Source: Actinoplanes palleronii (GTDB lineage: Bacteria; Actinomycetota; Actinomycetes; Mycobacteriales; Micromonosporaceae). Taken from it: 64,000 nucleotides of DNA. Position numbers and translations under genes: made by a program. The notes beneath the pieces are model-generated. The model searched no databases. It was not told where the DNA came from and worked only from the letters and a program-made list of their open reading frames with translations. This document shows positions 35,446 to 42,531 of the stretch, piece after piece. The first letter of the stretch is position 1, and every line of letters starts with the position of its first letter. The stretch covers positions 18,327 through 82,326 of the forward strand of contig NZ_BOMS01000004.1 in NCBI RefSeq assembly GCF_016862315.1. Direction: 5' to 3'.

Positions 35446-36509
35446 TCCGGCTGCAGGTATTGGATGCTGCGGACGACCAGGACCGTCGCGGCACCGGTCA
35501 GCGCGCTGAAGGTGAGCAGGCCGCTGACCATGTGCACGTTCCAGCCCACCGTGCCGGTCACGCTCTGCCCGACGGCCAGCACCGCGCCCCACACGATCGG
35601 CGGGGCGAGCAGGCCCAGCGCGATCCAGCGCGCGGTCACCGGCAGCTTCACGAACCGGTTTGCCACCCGCAGCAGCAGCTCGACGACCGGCGCGGCGATC
35701 GCCACGGTCAGCTGCGGCCACCAGGCGTCCTCGGAGTCGAACATCAGGTGCATGAGCAGCGCGGGGATGGCGACCAGCGCGCTCGCCAGGCCGATCGGCA
35801 GACGCCAGCGGCGGCCGATCATCAGGATCGGGGCCAGCAGCAGCACGGTGCTGAACAGGTAGCCGTGCACCAGCTGGCCGTCGGTGGAGAAGACCAGCGG
35901 GTCGTCGTCGCCGCTGCCCAGGTGGCGGAAGCCGAGCGCGCTGGCGTGCAGCGAGTAGATGTGCAGCGGCAGCACCGAGAAGAGCGCGGAGATCGCGACC
36001 AGGAACCCGCCGCCGACACTGAGCGTGCGGCCCGGACTGGTGGCGAGCATCAGCGCCGGGCCCATGGCGACCAGCACCATGCCCAGGATGATCAGCTCGT
36101 GGCTGGGGCTGACGAAGATCTCGAGGTTCTTCTCGATGCCGAAGATGTTGTGCCAGAGGGTGTCCACGCCGCCGCCGACCAGCAGCGCCGCCATGCCGCC
36201 CATCGGGATGCGCAGGGCGTTGGGCAGGGCGAGCAGGCTCCGGTACGTCGGGATCGCCGGCAGCCGCGACTTCATGATCCAGAGGAGGGTGAAGCCGGAC
36301 GCCGCGATGCCCGAATACAGCACCCCGTGCCAGGGCGTCCAGAACGTCTCCAGCTCCGGCGTGGTGGCGTGTGCGTACGCGTCGAGCTGCAGCCCGATCA
36401 CCAGCCAGGCGCTCGCGATCAGCAGCACCCAGCGTTCCCGCGCGGTGAACGCGGCGATGCCCGCGGTCGTGCCCTCGACGGGCTGCGGCCGCTCCACGGA
36501 CGTAGTCAC
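35442..36509 (-). CDS. His/Asp-rich multi-pass membrane protein, operon head
   Basis: 355 residues, about nine helices. Conserved-looking polar residues cluster at helix ends: LDAYAHATTPELETFWTPWH, GGVDTLWHNIFGIEKNLEIF, SPSHELIILGM, and LPLHIYSLHASALGFRH. Such buried His/Asp/Glu groups suggest a metal site or quinol/heme contact. No family name recognised. GTG start at 36509 has an AGAGGGGGAAAC site. It heads the four-gene operon and is divergent from a TetR gene across 173 bases, which contain inverted CCGGCGA/TCGCCGG arms (36529-36554) that could be the operator. Confidence 0.72.
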   Translation of the reverse strand: MTTSVERPQPVEGTTAGIAAFTARERWVLLIASAWLVIGLQLDAYAHATTPELETFWTPWHGVLYSGIAASGFTLLWIMKSRLPAIPTYRSLLALPNALRIPMGGMAALLVGGGVDTLWHNIFGIEKNLEIFVSPSHELIILGMVLVAMGPALMLATSPGRTLSVGGGFLVAISALFSVLPLHIYSLHASALGFRHLGSGDDDPLVFSTDGQLVHGYLFSTVLLLAPILMIGRRWRLPIGLASALVAIPALLMHLMFDSEDAWWPQLTVAIAAPVVELLLRVANRFVKLPVTARWIALGLLAPPIVWGAVLAVGQSVTGTVGWNVHMVSGLLTFSALTGAATVLVVRSIQYLQPE

Positions 36510-36682
36510 GTTTCCCCCTCTGAAAGAACCGGCGACAGCAACCTACATCGCCGGTGTTACATAGCTCGATCAGATACTGGACCGACCCGCCACAATGGTG
36601 CGCCAGTCGCTAAACGATCAATTGACGGCATGACGGTCACCTCCCGGAGTTCCTTAAAATCTGTACCGATAAGGTGTGTTCC

Positions 36683-37270
36683 GTGGCGAACCTACGGGCG
36701 ACACAGAAGTTGATGACACGACGACTTCTCCTGGACCACGGGCTGGCGCTCTTTCAGGACAAGGGGTACGCGGCCACCACCGTCGACGAGATCGCGGCCT
36801 CGGCCGGCACCACCCGCACCACCTTCTACCTGCATTTTCCGTCCAAGTCGCAGCTGATGCAGGCACTCGTCGAAGACCTCGACGACATCCGGACCGCCGA
36901 CGACGACCCGCCGCTGGCCGAGGTGGTCGCGCGGGGCGACCGGGCGCTGATCGAGCAGTGGCTGAACCGGAAGTTCGACCAGTGGGGCGCGGTCCGGGCT
37001 CACCTGGTGGCGGCGTACCAGGCCGCCGCGATCGAACCGGAGATCAAGGCGACGGTGGAGACGTGGTTCGAGACGGTCACGAGCGCCCTGCACGAGGGCC
37101 TGGACCGGGCCGGCCGCTTCGACGCGGCCAGCCGCCCGATCCGTTCGATGCTGGCCTTCGGCCAGTTCGAGTACGTCGCCCGCCGCTGGCTGAGCACCGG
37201 CTGGACCGTCGACCGCACCATCTGCCTGCGAACCCTGTCCGACTCCTGGTGCCACCTGCTGGCGGGCTGA
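36683..37270 (+). CDS. TetR-family regulator, divergent from the copper-like membrane operon
   Basis: 195 residues. Helix-turn-helix: RRLLLDHGLALFQDKGYAAT, VDEIAASAGTTRTTFYLHFP, SKSQLMQALV. The C-terminal domain (RAHLVAAYQAAAIEPEI, RSMLAFGQFEYVARRW) is of unknown ligand class. GTG 36683 was preferred over 36674 because AAGG lies 8 bases before it. Divergent placement makes it the likely repressor of the membrane operon at 36509-32548 (inference). Confidence 0.87.
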   Translation: MANLRATQKLMTRRLLLDHGLALFQDKGYAATTVDEIAASAGTTRTTFYLHFPSKSQLMQALVEDLDDIRTADDDPPLAEVVARGDRALIEQWLNRKFDQWGAVRAHLVAAYQAAAIEPEIKATVETWFETVTSALHEGLDRAGRFDAASRPIRSMLAFGQFEYVARRWLSTGWTVDRTICLRTLSDSWCHLLAG

Positions 37271-37289
37271 CCCGCTCCGGCCTCAGCCG

Positions 37290-37390
37290 CCGGCACCGCG
37301 CCTTCCACGCCGCGCCTTCCACGCCGCGCCGCACCTCCACGCCGCGCCGCACACCCGCGCCCTCCACGCCGCGCCCTCCGCTCTCGGCGC
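37290..37390. repeat. Degenerate CTCCACGCCGCGCC repeats
   Basis: The gap between the TetR gene and rhaM is filled by about six imperfect 12-18 base copies of a (T/C)TCCACGCCGCGCC unit. It may be slippage-derived filler between convergent genes; no T-run terminator is present. Confidence 0.6.
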
Positions 37391-37397
37391 CGCACCC

Positions 37398-37739
37398 TCA
37401 GTCGCGGAGGGTGAGTTGTTCCTCGAGGTGGAAGATCTGGTCGAGGACGAGCATGCCCTCGTCGGGGCGGAGTTCGCCCAGCACCGGGAAGAACTCGGCC
37501 ATCGCGGCCTGCCAGCGGGCATTGACCTCGGTGCGGGCCATCGCCTCCTGCGCGGCGGCGAAGTCGTCGGTCTCCAGCGTGCCGACCAGCAGGCCGTCCG
37601 GGCGCAGGAACAACCGGTAGTTCCGCCAGCCGGTCGCGTGCAGGGCGCTCAGCATCTCCGGCCAGACGGCGGCGTGCGCCGCCCGGTACGCGTCCAGCTT
37701 GCCGGGGTCGACCTGAAGCGTGAAGCAGACGTGAGCCAT
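37398..37739 (-). CDS. rhaM: L-rhamnose mutarotase
   Basis: 113 residues, full length for RhaM. It interconverts alpha and beta L-rhamnose. Family residues: VDPGKLDAYRAAHAAVWPEM (the active-site His in AAHAAVW), NYRLFLRPDGLLVG (Tyr), and the C-terminal segment MLVLDQIFHL containing the final conserved region. ATG 37739 is favoured over 37745 because GGGGAGG then sits 6 bases before it. A LacI-type box (TGAAACGTATCA, 37767-37778) lies upstream. No other intact rhamnose gene is in the window, only the dead rhaI fragment at 31.5 kb. Confidence 0.9.
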   Translation of the reverse strand: MAHVCFTLQVDPGKLDAYRAAHAAVWPEMLSALHATGWRNYRLFLRPDGLLVGTLETDDFAAAQEAMARTEVNARWQAAMAEFFPVLGELRPDEGMLVLDQIFHLEEQLTLRD

Positions 37740-37766
37740 CAACATCCTCCCCTGCGCGGACCGGAA

Positions 37767-37778
37767 TGAAACGTATCA
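37767..37778. promoter_or_regulatory. LacI-type operator upstream of rhaM
   Basis: TGAAACGTATCA differs at one base from the palindromic LacI-family consensus TGAAACGTTTCA. It lies 28 bases before the rhaM start and 19 before the divergent Imm63-like gene. A LacI-family rhamnose regulator elsewhere in the genome is the likely binder. Confidence 0.5.
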
Positions 37779-37796
37779 CCGATTAGGGTCCGCAGC

Positions 37797-38273
37797 GTGA
37801 TCTACTACGTGGACGACAAGGACGTTCCCGGACTGCCGTGGTCCCCGGCGCGGGTCCTGACGGACCTGTTCGAGGAGATCGACCGCATGAGCGCGGTTGT
37901 CGGCGCCCGGGGGAAGCTGCCGTACATCGGGATGATCCGGGACATGGCTTACCCGTTCATCGGTATCGACGACGATGGCGTCTTCCACTGGATCGCCATC
38001 GAACGGAACATCGAGGTCGGACACCGCCAGACCGCCGACCGGGGCGAGATCCTCTATTGGGCGCTGGAGGACACCACGTCCGTGCTGGCGAGCAACTGGA
38101 AGCTGGAACACCCGCGCCGCGGCCAGGAGCAGCGGGTCACCGGATGGATCAGGCAGTTCGACCTGCTCTACAAGCTGAATCCGGCCTGGGCACAGCGTTG
38201 CCGCCAGGAACTGGCCGACACCCTCGTCGATGTCCCCGACACCGGGATCCCGCCCCTGCCCGGACCGGTCTGA
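37797..38273 (+). CDS. Imm63-like immunity protein, orphan
   Basis: 158 residues, soluble, acidic. The second half, ILYWALEDTTSVLASNW followed by RQFDLLYKLNPAWAQRC, has the pattern I recall for Imm63 (PF15599) immunity proteins: a YW..ED.T..LA helix, an Arg-rich turn and a QxDLL..L...W helix. Such proteins neutralise polymorphic contact toxins. No toxin, WXG100 or secretion gene is nearby, so it may protect against toxins of other strains. GTG 37797 has no strong ribosome site. The match needs a profile search. Confidence 0.6.
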   Translation: MIYYVDDKDVPGLPWSPARVLTDLFEEIDRMSAVVGARGKLPYIGMIRDMAYPFIGIDDDGVFHWIAIERNIEVGHRQTADRGEILYWALEDTTSVLASNWKLEHPRRGQEQRVTGWIRQFDLLYKLNPAWAQRCRQELADTLVDVPDTGIPPLPGPV

Positions 38274-38294
38274 CGCTGGCCGCCCTGGCCCTGG

Positions 38295-38660
38295 TCAGCA
38301 CGTGGAGTGGAACAGCCCGCCGACCGGGGCCGAGCCGGCCAGGTTGTTGTAGATCTGGACGGCCTCGGTGGTCTCGGCGACGTGGACCTCGATGTCCCGC
38401 TGGCGCAGCAGCTCCAGGGTCGCCGGGTCGACCTGCAGCACCAGGTCCATCCCCCGGGACAGCACCAGCACGGTGGCGCCGTGGTCCAGCAGCTCCGCGA
38501 CGTCGGCGGGCTGGATGCCGGGGTCGTGCCTGGTCCCGGTCTCGGTCCAGTCCCACGGCCGGCCGCCGCCCGGCCAGAGCATGAAGTCCTTGCCCGCCGC
38601 CAGCCCGTCGATCTCCATCTTTCCCCACGACACCGCGAGGATCCTCGGCGAATCCGCCAT
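38295..38660 (-). CDS. Mth938-like (DUF498) domain protein
   Basis: 121 residues, a single small alpha/beta domain. Landmarks of the Mth938/NDUFAF3 family: ILAVSWGKMEIDG, FMLWPGGGRPWDW, DVAELLDHGATVLVLSRGM, and EVHVAETTEAVQIYNNLAG. The biochemical role of bacterial members is unclear; the human relative assists complex I assembly. ATG 38660 with GGAGGTGGGAACG upstream. It lies 14 bases after the hypothetical gene at 39223 and may be co-transcribed with it. Confidence 0.85.
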   Translation of the reverse strand: MADSPRILAVSWGKMEIDGLAAGKDFMLWPGGGRPWDWTETGTRHDPGIQPADVAELLDHGATVLVLSRGMDLVLQVDPATLELLRQRDIEVHVAETTEAVQIYNNLAGSAPVGGLFHSTC

Positions 38661-38674
38661 CGTTCCCACCTCCG

Positions 38675-39223
38675 TCACGTCTGAGTCTGCCGCTCCGGGT
38701 CCCACTCGGCACGCTCCCAGGCCGCCTCGAACTCGTCCCGGCCGACCTCCTGCCCGACCAGCTCCGGGTCGTAGAGGTCGACGACCGGCGGGTTGATCGG
38801 CCAGTCCTCCGCATCGTTCTTGATCCACGGACCGTCCTCGGCGAGCAGCACCTCGCGCAGCCGCCGGCCGTCGGCGCCGATCTCCATCAGGTACAGCTCC
38901 GGATCGCCCTCGTCCCAGGGGCGGCGCAGGTACACGACCTCCCGGTCGGCGAACGCCCCGAAATCCGGCCGGCCCCGCTGCGCGTCACGTTCCGCCCGCA
39001 GATCGTCAAGCCCCTCCGGCATGACCGGCGCGTCGATGTCCACCTCCTCGATGTCCGGGTCCCGCACGGCCCGCTCCAGCGACTCGGCGTCCGACTCGAC
39101 CGCGACGTCGCGGAACGTCTCCCGGATCTCCCGCACCGACCGGGCGTGGATCCACCACCACAGCCCGCCCATCCCGTAGTCGTGGATCACGAGGAACCGC
39201 TGCTTGCCACCCACCTCGTCCAT
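38675..39223 (-). CDS. Conserved-looking hypothetical protein, acidic
   Basis: 182 residues, soluble, very rich in Asp/Glu and Trp. It starts MDEVGGKQRFLVIHDYGMGG, continues LWWWIHARSVREIRETFRDV, and ends in a charged tail. I recall similar N-termini in other actinobacteria but no functional name. No catalytic motif visible. The ATG at 39223 follows GGAATCT. Probably in one unit with the Mth938-like gene. Confidence 0.72.
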   Translation of the reverse strand: MDEVGGKQRFLVIHDYGMGGLWWWIHARSVREIRETFRDVAVESDAESLERAVRDPDIEEVDIDAPVMPEGLDDLRAERDAQRGRPDFGAFADREVVYLRRPWDEGDPELYLMEIGADGRRLREVLLAEDGPWIKNDAEDWPINPPVVDLYDPELVGQEVGRDEFEAAWERAEWDPERQTQT

Positions 39224-39232
39224 AGATTCCGA

Positions 39233-40219
39233 TCATTCCAGTACGCCGGCCGCGGCCTGCAGCGCCTCGGCCAGCCGCGCCGCCGCCGGTGGCAACGGTT
39301 GGTGCAGCCAGGCCAGCATCATCTGCCGGCCCTCGTCCGACCCGCCGCGGACCGGCAGCACCCGGACGCCGTCCGGCACCGTCCCGGCCAGCACCGGCGG
39401 GATCGTGGTGAGCCCGCACCCGGCCGCCACCAGGTGCAGCTTGGCCAGCCAGTCCCGGGCGACGTGAGCGATCACCGGCCGCTCGTCCAGCCCGGGCCAG
39501 ACCCCCATCAGCCGCTCGTCACCGGAACTGTGCCCGGCGATCCACTCCTGTCCGCGCAGCTGCGCGACGTCGATCGCGGAGCCACCGGCCAGCGGATGGT
39601 TCGCCGGCACCGCGACCATCAGACTCCGATCGGTCAGCACCCGCGTCCGCAACGGCGGCATCCCGGCATCCGGCAGCCCGTGCCGCCGCCGAGGCGTTCC
39701 GGCGCCCGGCAGCCCGTGCCCCTGACCAGGCGTTCCGGCGCCCGGCAGACCGAGCGGTGTCGTGGTGGCGATCACCGCCAGGTCCAGGCTGCCCGCGCGC
39801 AGGGCACGGATCAGCGCGGACGTGGCGGCCTCCCGGGTGGTCACGGTCACCCCCGGATGCGTGCGGCGCAGGTCGGCCAGTGCGCGCGGCACCAACCCGG
39901 CACCGGCGCTGGTGAACCACCCGAGCCGCACCGCGCCGTCCGGACCGGGCAATCCGGCCAGCTCGTGTGCCGCCGCCTCGATCTGCTCGGCCACCGCGAC
40001 CGCGCGCCGCAACACGATCCGCCCCGCCGCGGTGACGCGCACCCCGTCGTGCCGCCGCTCCAGCAGGTCCGCCCCCACGGCCCGCTCGAGCGCCGCAATC
40101 TGCCGGGACACTGCCGACTGCGTATAGCCCAACGCCACGGCGGCCGCGGTGAAACTCCCGCGCTCGGCCACCGCCCGGAACACCCGCAAAGCTACCAAGG
40201 ACGCGTCGGTGATCGCCAT
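39233..40219 (-). CDS. LysR-family transcriptional regulator
   Basis: 328 residues. Classic N-terminal HTH: LRVFRAVAERGSFTAAAVAL, GYTQSAVSRQIAALERAVGA, LLERRHDGVRVTAAG. The effector domain starts near 90 and contains an inserted low-complexity stretch near residues 180-215, where GLPGAGTP is repeated (GLPGAGTPGQGHGLPGAGTP, then a third diverged copy), encoded by short DNA repeats at 39660-39755. It is divergent from the SDR gene and should bind the near-perfect dyad at 40225-40247. The start at 40219 is only 5 bases from the operator, so the regulator probably represses itself, and its mRNA may be leaderless. Confidence 0.9.
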   Translation of the reverse strand: MAITDASLVALRVFRAVAERGSFTAAAVALGYTQSAVSRQIAALERAVGADLLERRHDGVRVTAAGRIVLRRAVAVAEQIEAAAHELAGLPGPDGAVRLGWFTSAGAGLVPRALADLRRTHPGVTVTTREAATSALIRALRAGSLDLAVIATTTPLGLPGAGTPGQGHGLPGAGTPRRRHGLPDAGMPPLRTRVLTDRSLMVAVPANHPLAGGSAIDVAQLRGQEWIAGHSSGDERLMGVWPGLDERPVIAHVARDWLAKLHLVAAGCGLTTIPPVLAGTVPDGVRVLPVRGGSDEGRQMMLAWLHQPLPPAAARLAEALQAAAGVLE

Positions 40220-40224
40220 GACGA

Positions 40225-40247
40225 TTACTCATACCAGGTATGAGTAA
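40225..40247. promoter_or_regulatory. LysR operator between divergent lysR and SDR genes
   Basis: A 23-base palindrome, arms TTACTCATACC / GGTATGAGTAA around a central A, symmetric at every paired base. It fits the LysR T-N11-A rule (ATACCAGGTAT core) and sits in the 71-base divergent promoter region. Confidence 0.8.
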
Positions 40248-40290
40248 ATCTCGTTGGCGGCATCCGGCGGCACCGGCCTAGCGTGGTCGC

Positions 40291-41130
40291 ATGACTACAC
40301 GTATCGCCCTGGTCACCGGGGCTACCCAGGGGCTCGGCACGGCGCTGGTGGCGGGCCTCGCCCAGCGGATGAATCCCGCCGACATCGTCTATCTGACCGG
40401 CCGCGACGCGGCCCGGGTGAGCGCGGCCGTCGCCGCGCTGCCGGAGACCACCGCGGAGGTCCGCGGCGCGGTGCTGGACGTGTCCGACCCCGCGTCGGTC
40501 ACCCGGCTCGCCGCCGAGCTGGAGCACCGCGACGGCGGGGTCGACGTGGTGTTCGGCAACGCGGTGATGCGGGTCGGCCCGGATGACGATCCCCGTGCGA
40601 TCGTCGAGGAGTACACGGAGGTCAACAACTTCGGCACCACCCGGGTGCTGCGGGCCTTCGCTCCCCTGCTGCGCGACGGCGGCCGGCTGATCGTGGTGGC
40701 CAACTCGCTCGGCACCCTCACGTTCCTGGCACCGGTGCTGCACCGGCACTTCGACGGCCTGTCCTCGCTGGACGCCGTCGACACCGCCACCGCCGACTGG
40801 CGTGACCAGGTCCGCGACGGCAGCGCGCGGGCCGGCGCCTGGCCGGGCTTCGTCAACATCCCCTCCAAGATCGCCCAGGTCGCGGCGGTCCGCGCGCTCG
40901 CCCGGCAGCGCCGCTCCTCCGACACCGAGCGCGGCATCCTGGTGGCCGCCGTCTGCCCCGGCATGATGAACACGCCGACCTCGGCCCTGTGGTGGGACGT
41001 CAGCGCCGCGCCGACCCCGGAGCAGGCGGCTGTTCCGCTGCTGTCGCTCGCCCTCGACCCGATCAAACCCGACCACTACGGCGAGCTGATCCGCGACGGA
41101 GCGGTCCTCCCCTGGCACCCGGCCCCCTGA
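40291..41130 (+). CDS. Short-chain dehydrogenase-like protein lacking the catalytic Tyr
   Basis: 279 residues. NAD(P)-binding motif VTGATQGLGTALVAGL at the N-terminus, LDVSD, and the catalytic Ser in VANSLGTLTF are in place. The lysine is in VNIPSKIAQVAAVRAL, but the residue four before it, normally Tyr of YxxxK, is Asn. The active site is thus altered; it may use another acid or act as a binding protein. Overall layout resembles carbonyl-reductase-type SDRs. Regulated by the divergent LysR through the operator at 40225. ATG 40291; no clear ribosome site, possibly leaderless. Confidence 0.85.
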   Translation: MTTRIALVTGATQGLGTALVAGLAQRMNPADIVYLTGRDAARVSAAVAALPETTAEVRGAVLDVSDPASVTRLAAELEHRDGGVDVVFGNAVMRVGPDDDPRAIVEEYTEVNNFGTTRVLRAFAPLLRDGGRLIVVANSLGTLTFLAPVLHRHFDGLSSLDAVDTATADWRDQVRDGSARAGAWPGFVNIPSKIAQVAAVRALARQRRSSDTERGILVAAVCPGMMNTPTSALWWDVSAAPTPEQAAVPLLSLALDPIKPDHYGELIRDGAVLPWHPAP

Positions 41131-41398
41131 TCCCCGGCGGCTCAGGGCTCGCCGGCCGTCGCCACCACGGGGGCCGGGCCGCCTGGCCGCAGTCACCGCA
41201 ACGCCCGGTCGCCCGGCTTCAGCCGCCGTGATGCGCCAGCGCCAGCCGCGGCCACCTTGGCACCGGGCCGCCTGATCTCGGCCTCCGTGACGTGCTGCCT
41301 CCCGACCGCGGCTGCCTTGGCCCTGGCCCTGGTTACCTGACCGCAGTCGCTATCAGGCGCTGTCTCCGACCGCGGCTGTCCTGACAGGGGGCCTGAGC

Positions 41399-42364
41399 TC
41401 AGCCGGCAGCGCCGGCTTCGTGAGCGCTCGCAGCCGGGGGCACGGGGTCGGGGTGAGCGCCCAGGGCTTTCAGCCGGGTGTCGTCCAGGCCGAGGCTTCG
41501 CAGGTGCGCCAGGTCGCCGGCGGAAACGGGCGGCCCGGTCGGAGCTGGCTCGAAGGTGCCCGGCTCGAAGGTGCCCGGCTCGGGCAGGCCCGGCCCGGGG
41601 AGGGGCGGCCCGGAGGTGCCCGGCTCGGAGGTGCCCGGCTCGGAGAGGGGCGGCTCGGAGAGGGGCGGCTCGGGGAAGAACGGCTCGGGGAAGGGCGGCG
41701 CTGGGGGTTGCGGGTCGAGGTTGAGGAGGGCTAGGACGTGCAGGGTGTGGTGGAGCACCGAGGCGAGGTCCGCCGGGGTGATCCAGCGGCGGGACGGCTC
41801 CACGATGAAGAGTTCGTCGCCGAGGACGGTCCAGGGCGGGATCTCGCCGTGCAGGGCGGCCCAGCGCAGCTCGGGGCGGTGCAACCGGGGCGAGTCACCG
41901 ACGTACTGGAAAGGCAGTCGCCATGCCATCGACGGCGCCGGACGGGGCAGCTTCAGCACCACGAAGATCGCCCAGCCCTCGCGGTCCCGGACCGCGCCGG
42001 CGAACGCCGCGCCGGAGAAACGCACGCGGCCCGCGGCGATCGGGAGGCCGTCCACCTCCCTGATCCAGGCGGTCCCGACCACCGCGCGGCCCTGCTGCAG
42101 GCCCTGCCACGGCCAGGCCCGGGTGCGCGGATCGATCGGGCTCCAGCCCGCGCCCTCGACCGCACGGGTCATCCGGCGGCGCCGGCGCCGCCGGACGAGA
42201 AGCGCGGCGGCCGTCGCACCGGCCACGCCGGTGACCAGGGCGCCCAGGGCGATCCGGGGGTGGAGGACGAGCCACGTGCCCAGCAGGTACCGCAGGCCGA
42301 GCAGCGCCGCGCCGAACGGCACGAACACGGCGAGGCCGCGCAACCACCGCTCGGTCGTCTCCAC
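41399..42364 (-). CDS. Hypothetical membrane protein with a Pro/Glu repeat
   Basis: 321 residues. Two N-terminal helices (LAVFVPFGAALLGLRYLL; ALGALVTGVAGATAAALLV), an Arg cluster, a cytoplasmic domain (residues ~65-215; TRAWPWQGLQQGRAVVGTAW, FVVLKLPRPAPSMAWRLPFQ), then a ~70-residue tail of PEP/GTSEP/GTFEP repeats (near 225-285) and a final ordered patch. The tail is encoded by tandem DNA repeats at about 41550-41700 and may vary in length. I recognise no family. GTG start 42364. Stands alone; the 268-base gap downstream has only degenerate GACCGCGGCTG motifs. Confidence 0.7.
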   Translation of the reverse strand: METTERWLRGLAVFVPFGAALLGLRYLLGTWLVLHPRIALGALVTGVAGATAAALLVRRRRRRRMTRAVEGAGWSPIDPRTRAWPWQGLQQGRAVVGTAWIREVDGLPIAAGRVRFSGAAFAGAVRDREGWAIFVVLKLPRPAPSMAWRLPFQYVGDSPRLHRPELRWAALHGEIPPWTVLGDELFIVEPSRRWITPADLASVLHHTLHVLALLNLDPQPPAPPFPEPFFPEPPLSEPPLSEPGTSEPGTSGPPLPGPGLPEPGTFEPGTFEPAPTGPPVSAGDLAHLRSLGLDDTRLKALGAHPDPVPPAASAHEAGAAG

Positions 42365-42472
42365 CGCTTAGCAGCGCTCCATCGATCAACAGAGTAGGAG
42401 GTCACGGCGACCGGTTCAGCCCTCGCTCAGCCTCCTCCGGTGAGAATCCGCACGTGAGTGGTCATTTTCACG

Positions 42473-42486
42473 GCATACGGGTATGC
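42473..42486. promoter_or_regulatory. Palindrome upstream of the NDH-2 gene
   Basis: GCATACGGGTATGC: 6-base arms GCATAC/GTATGC around GG, 46 bases before the ATG of the oxidoreductase gene. It is placed like an operator; the regulator is unknown and it does not resemble a Rex site. Confidence 0.4.
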
Positions 42487-42531
42487 GGAAGTGCGCTGTA
42501 CTAAGCGGACGGACTCGGACGGGAGCAGGCA

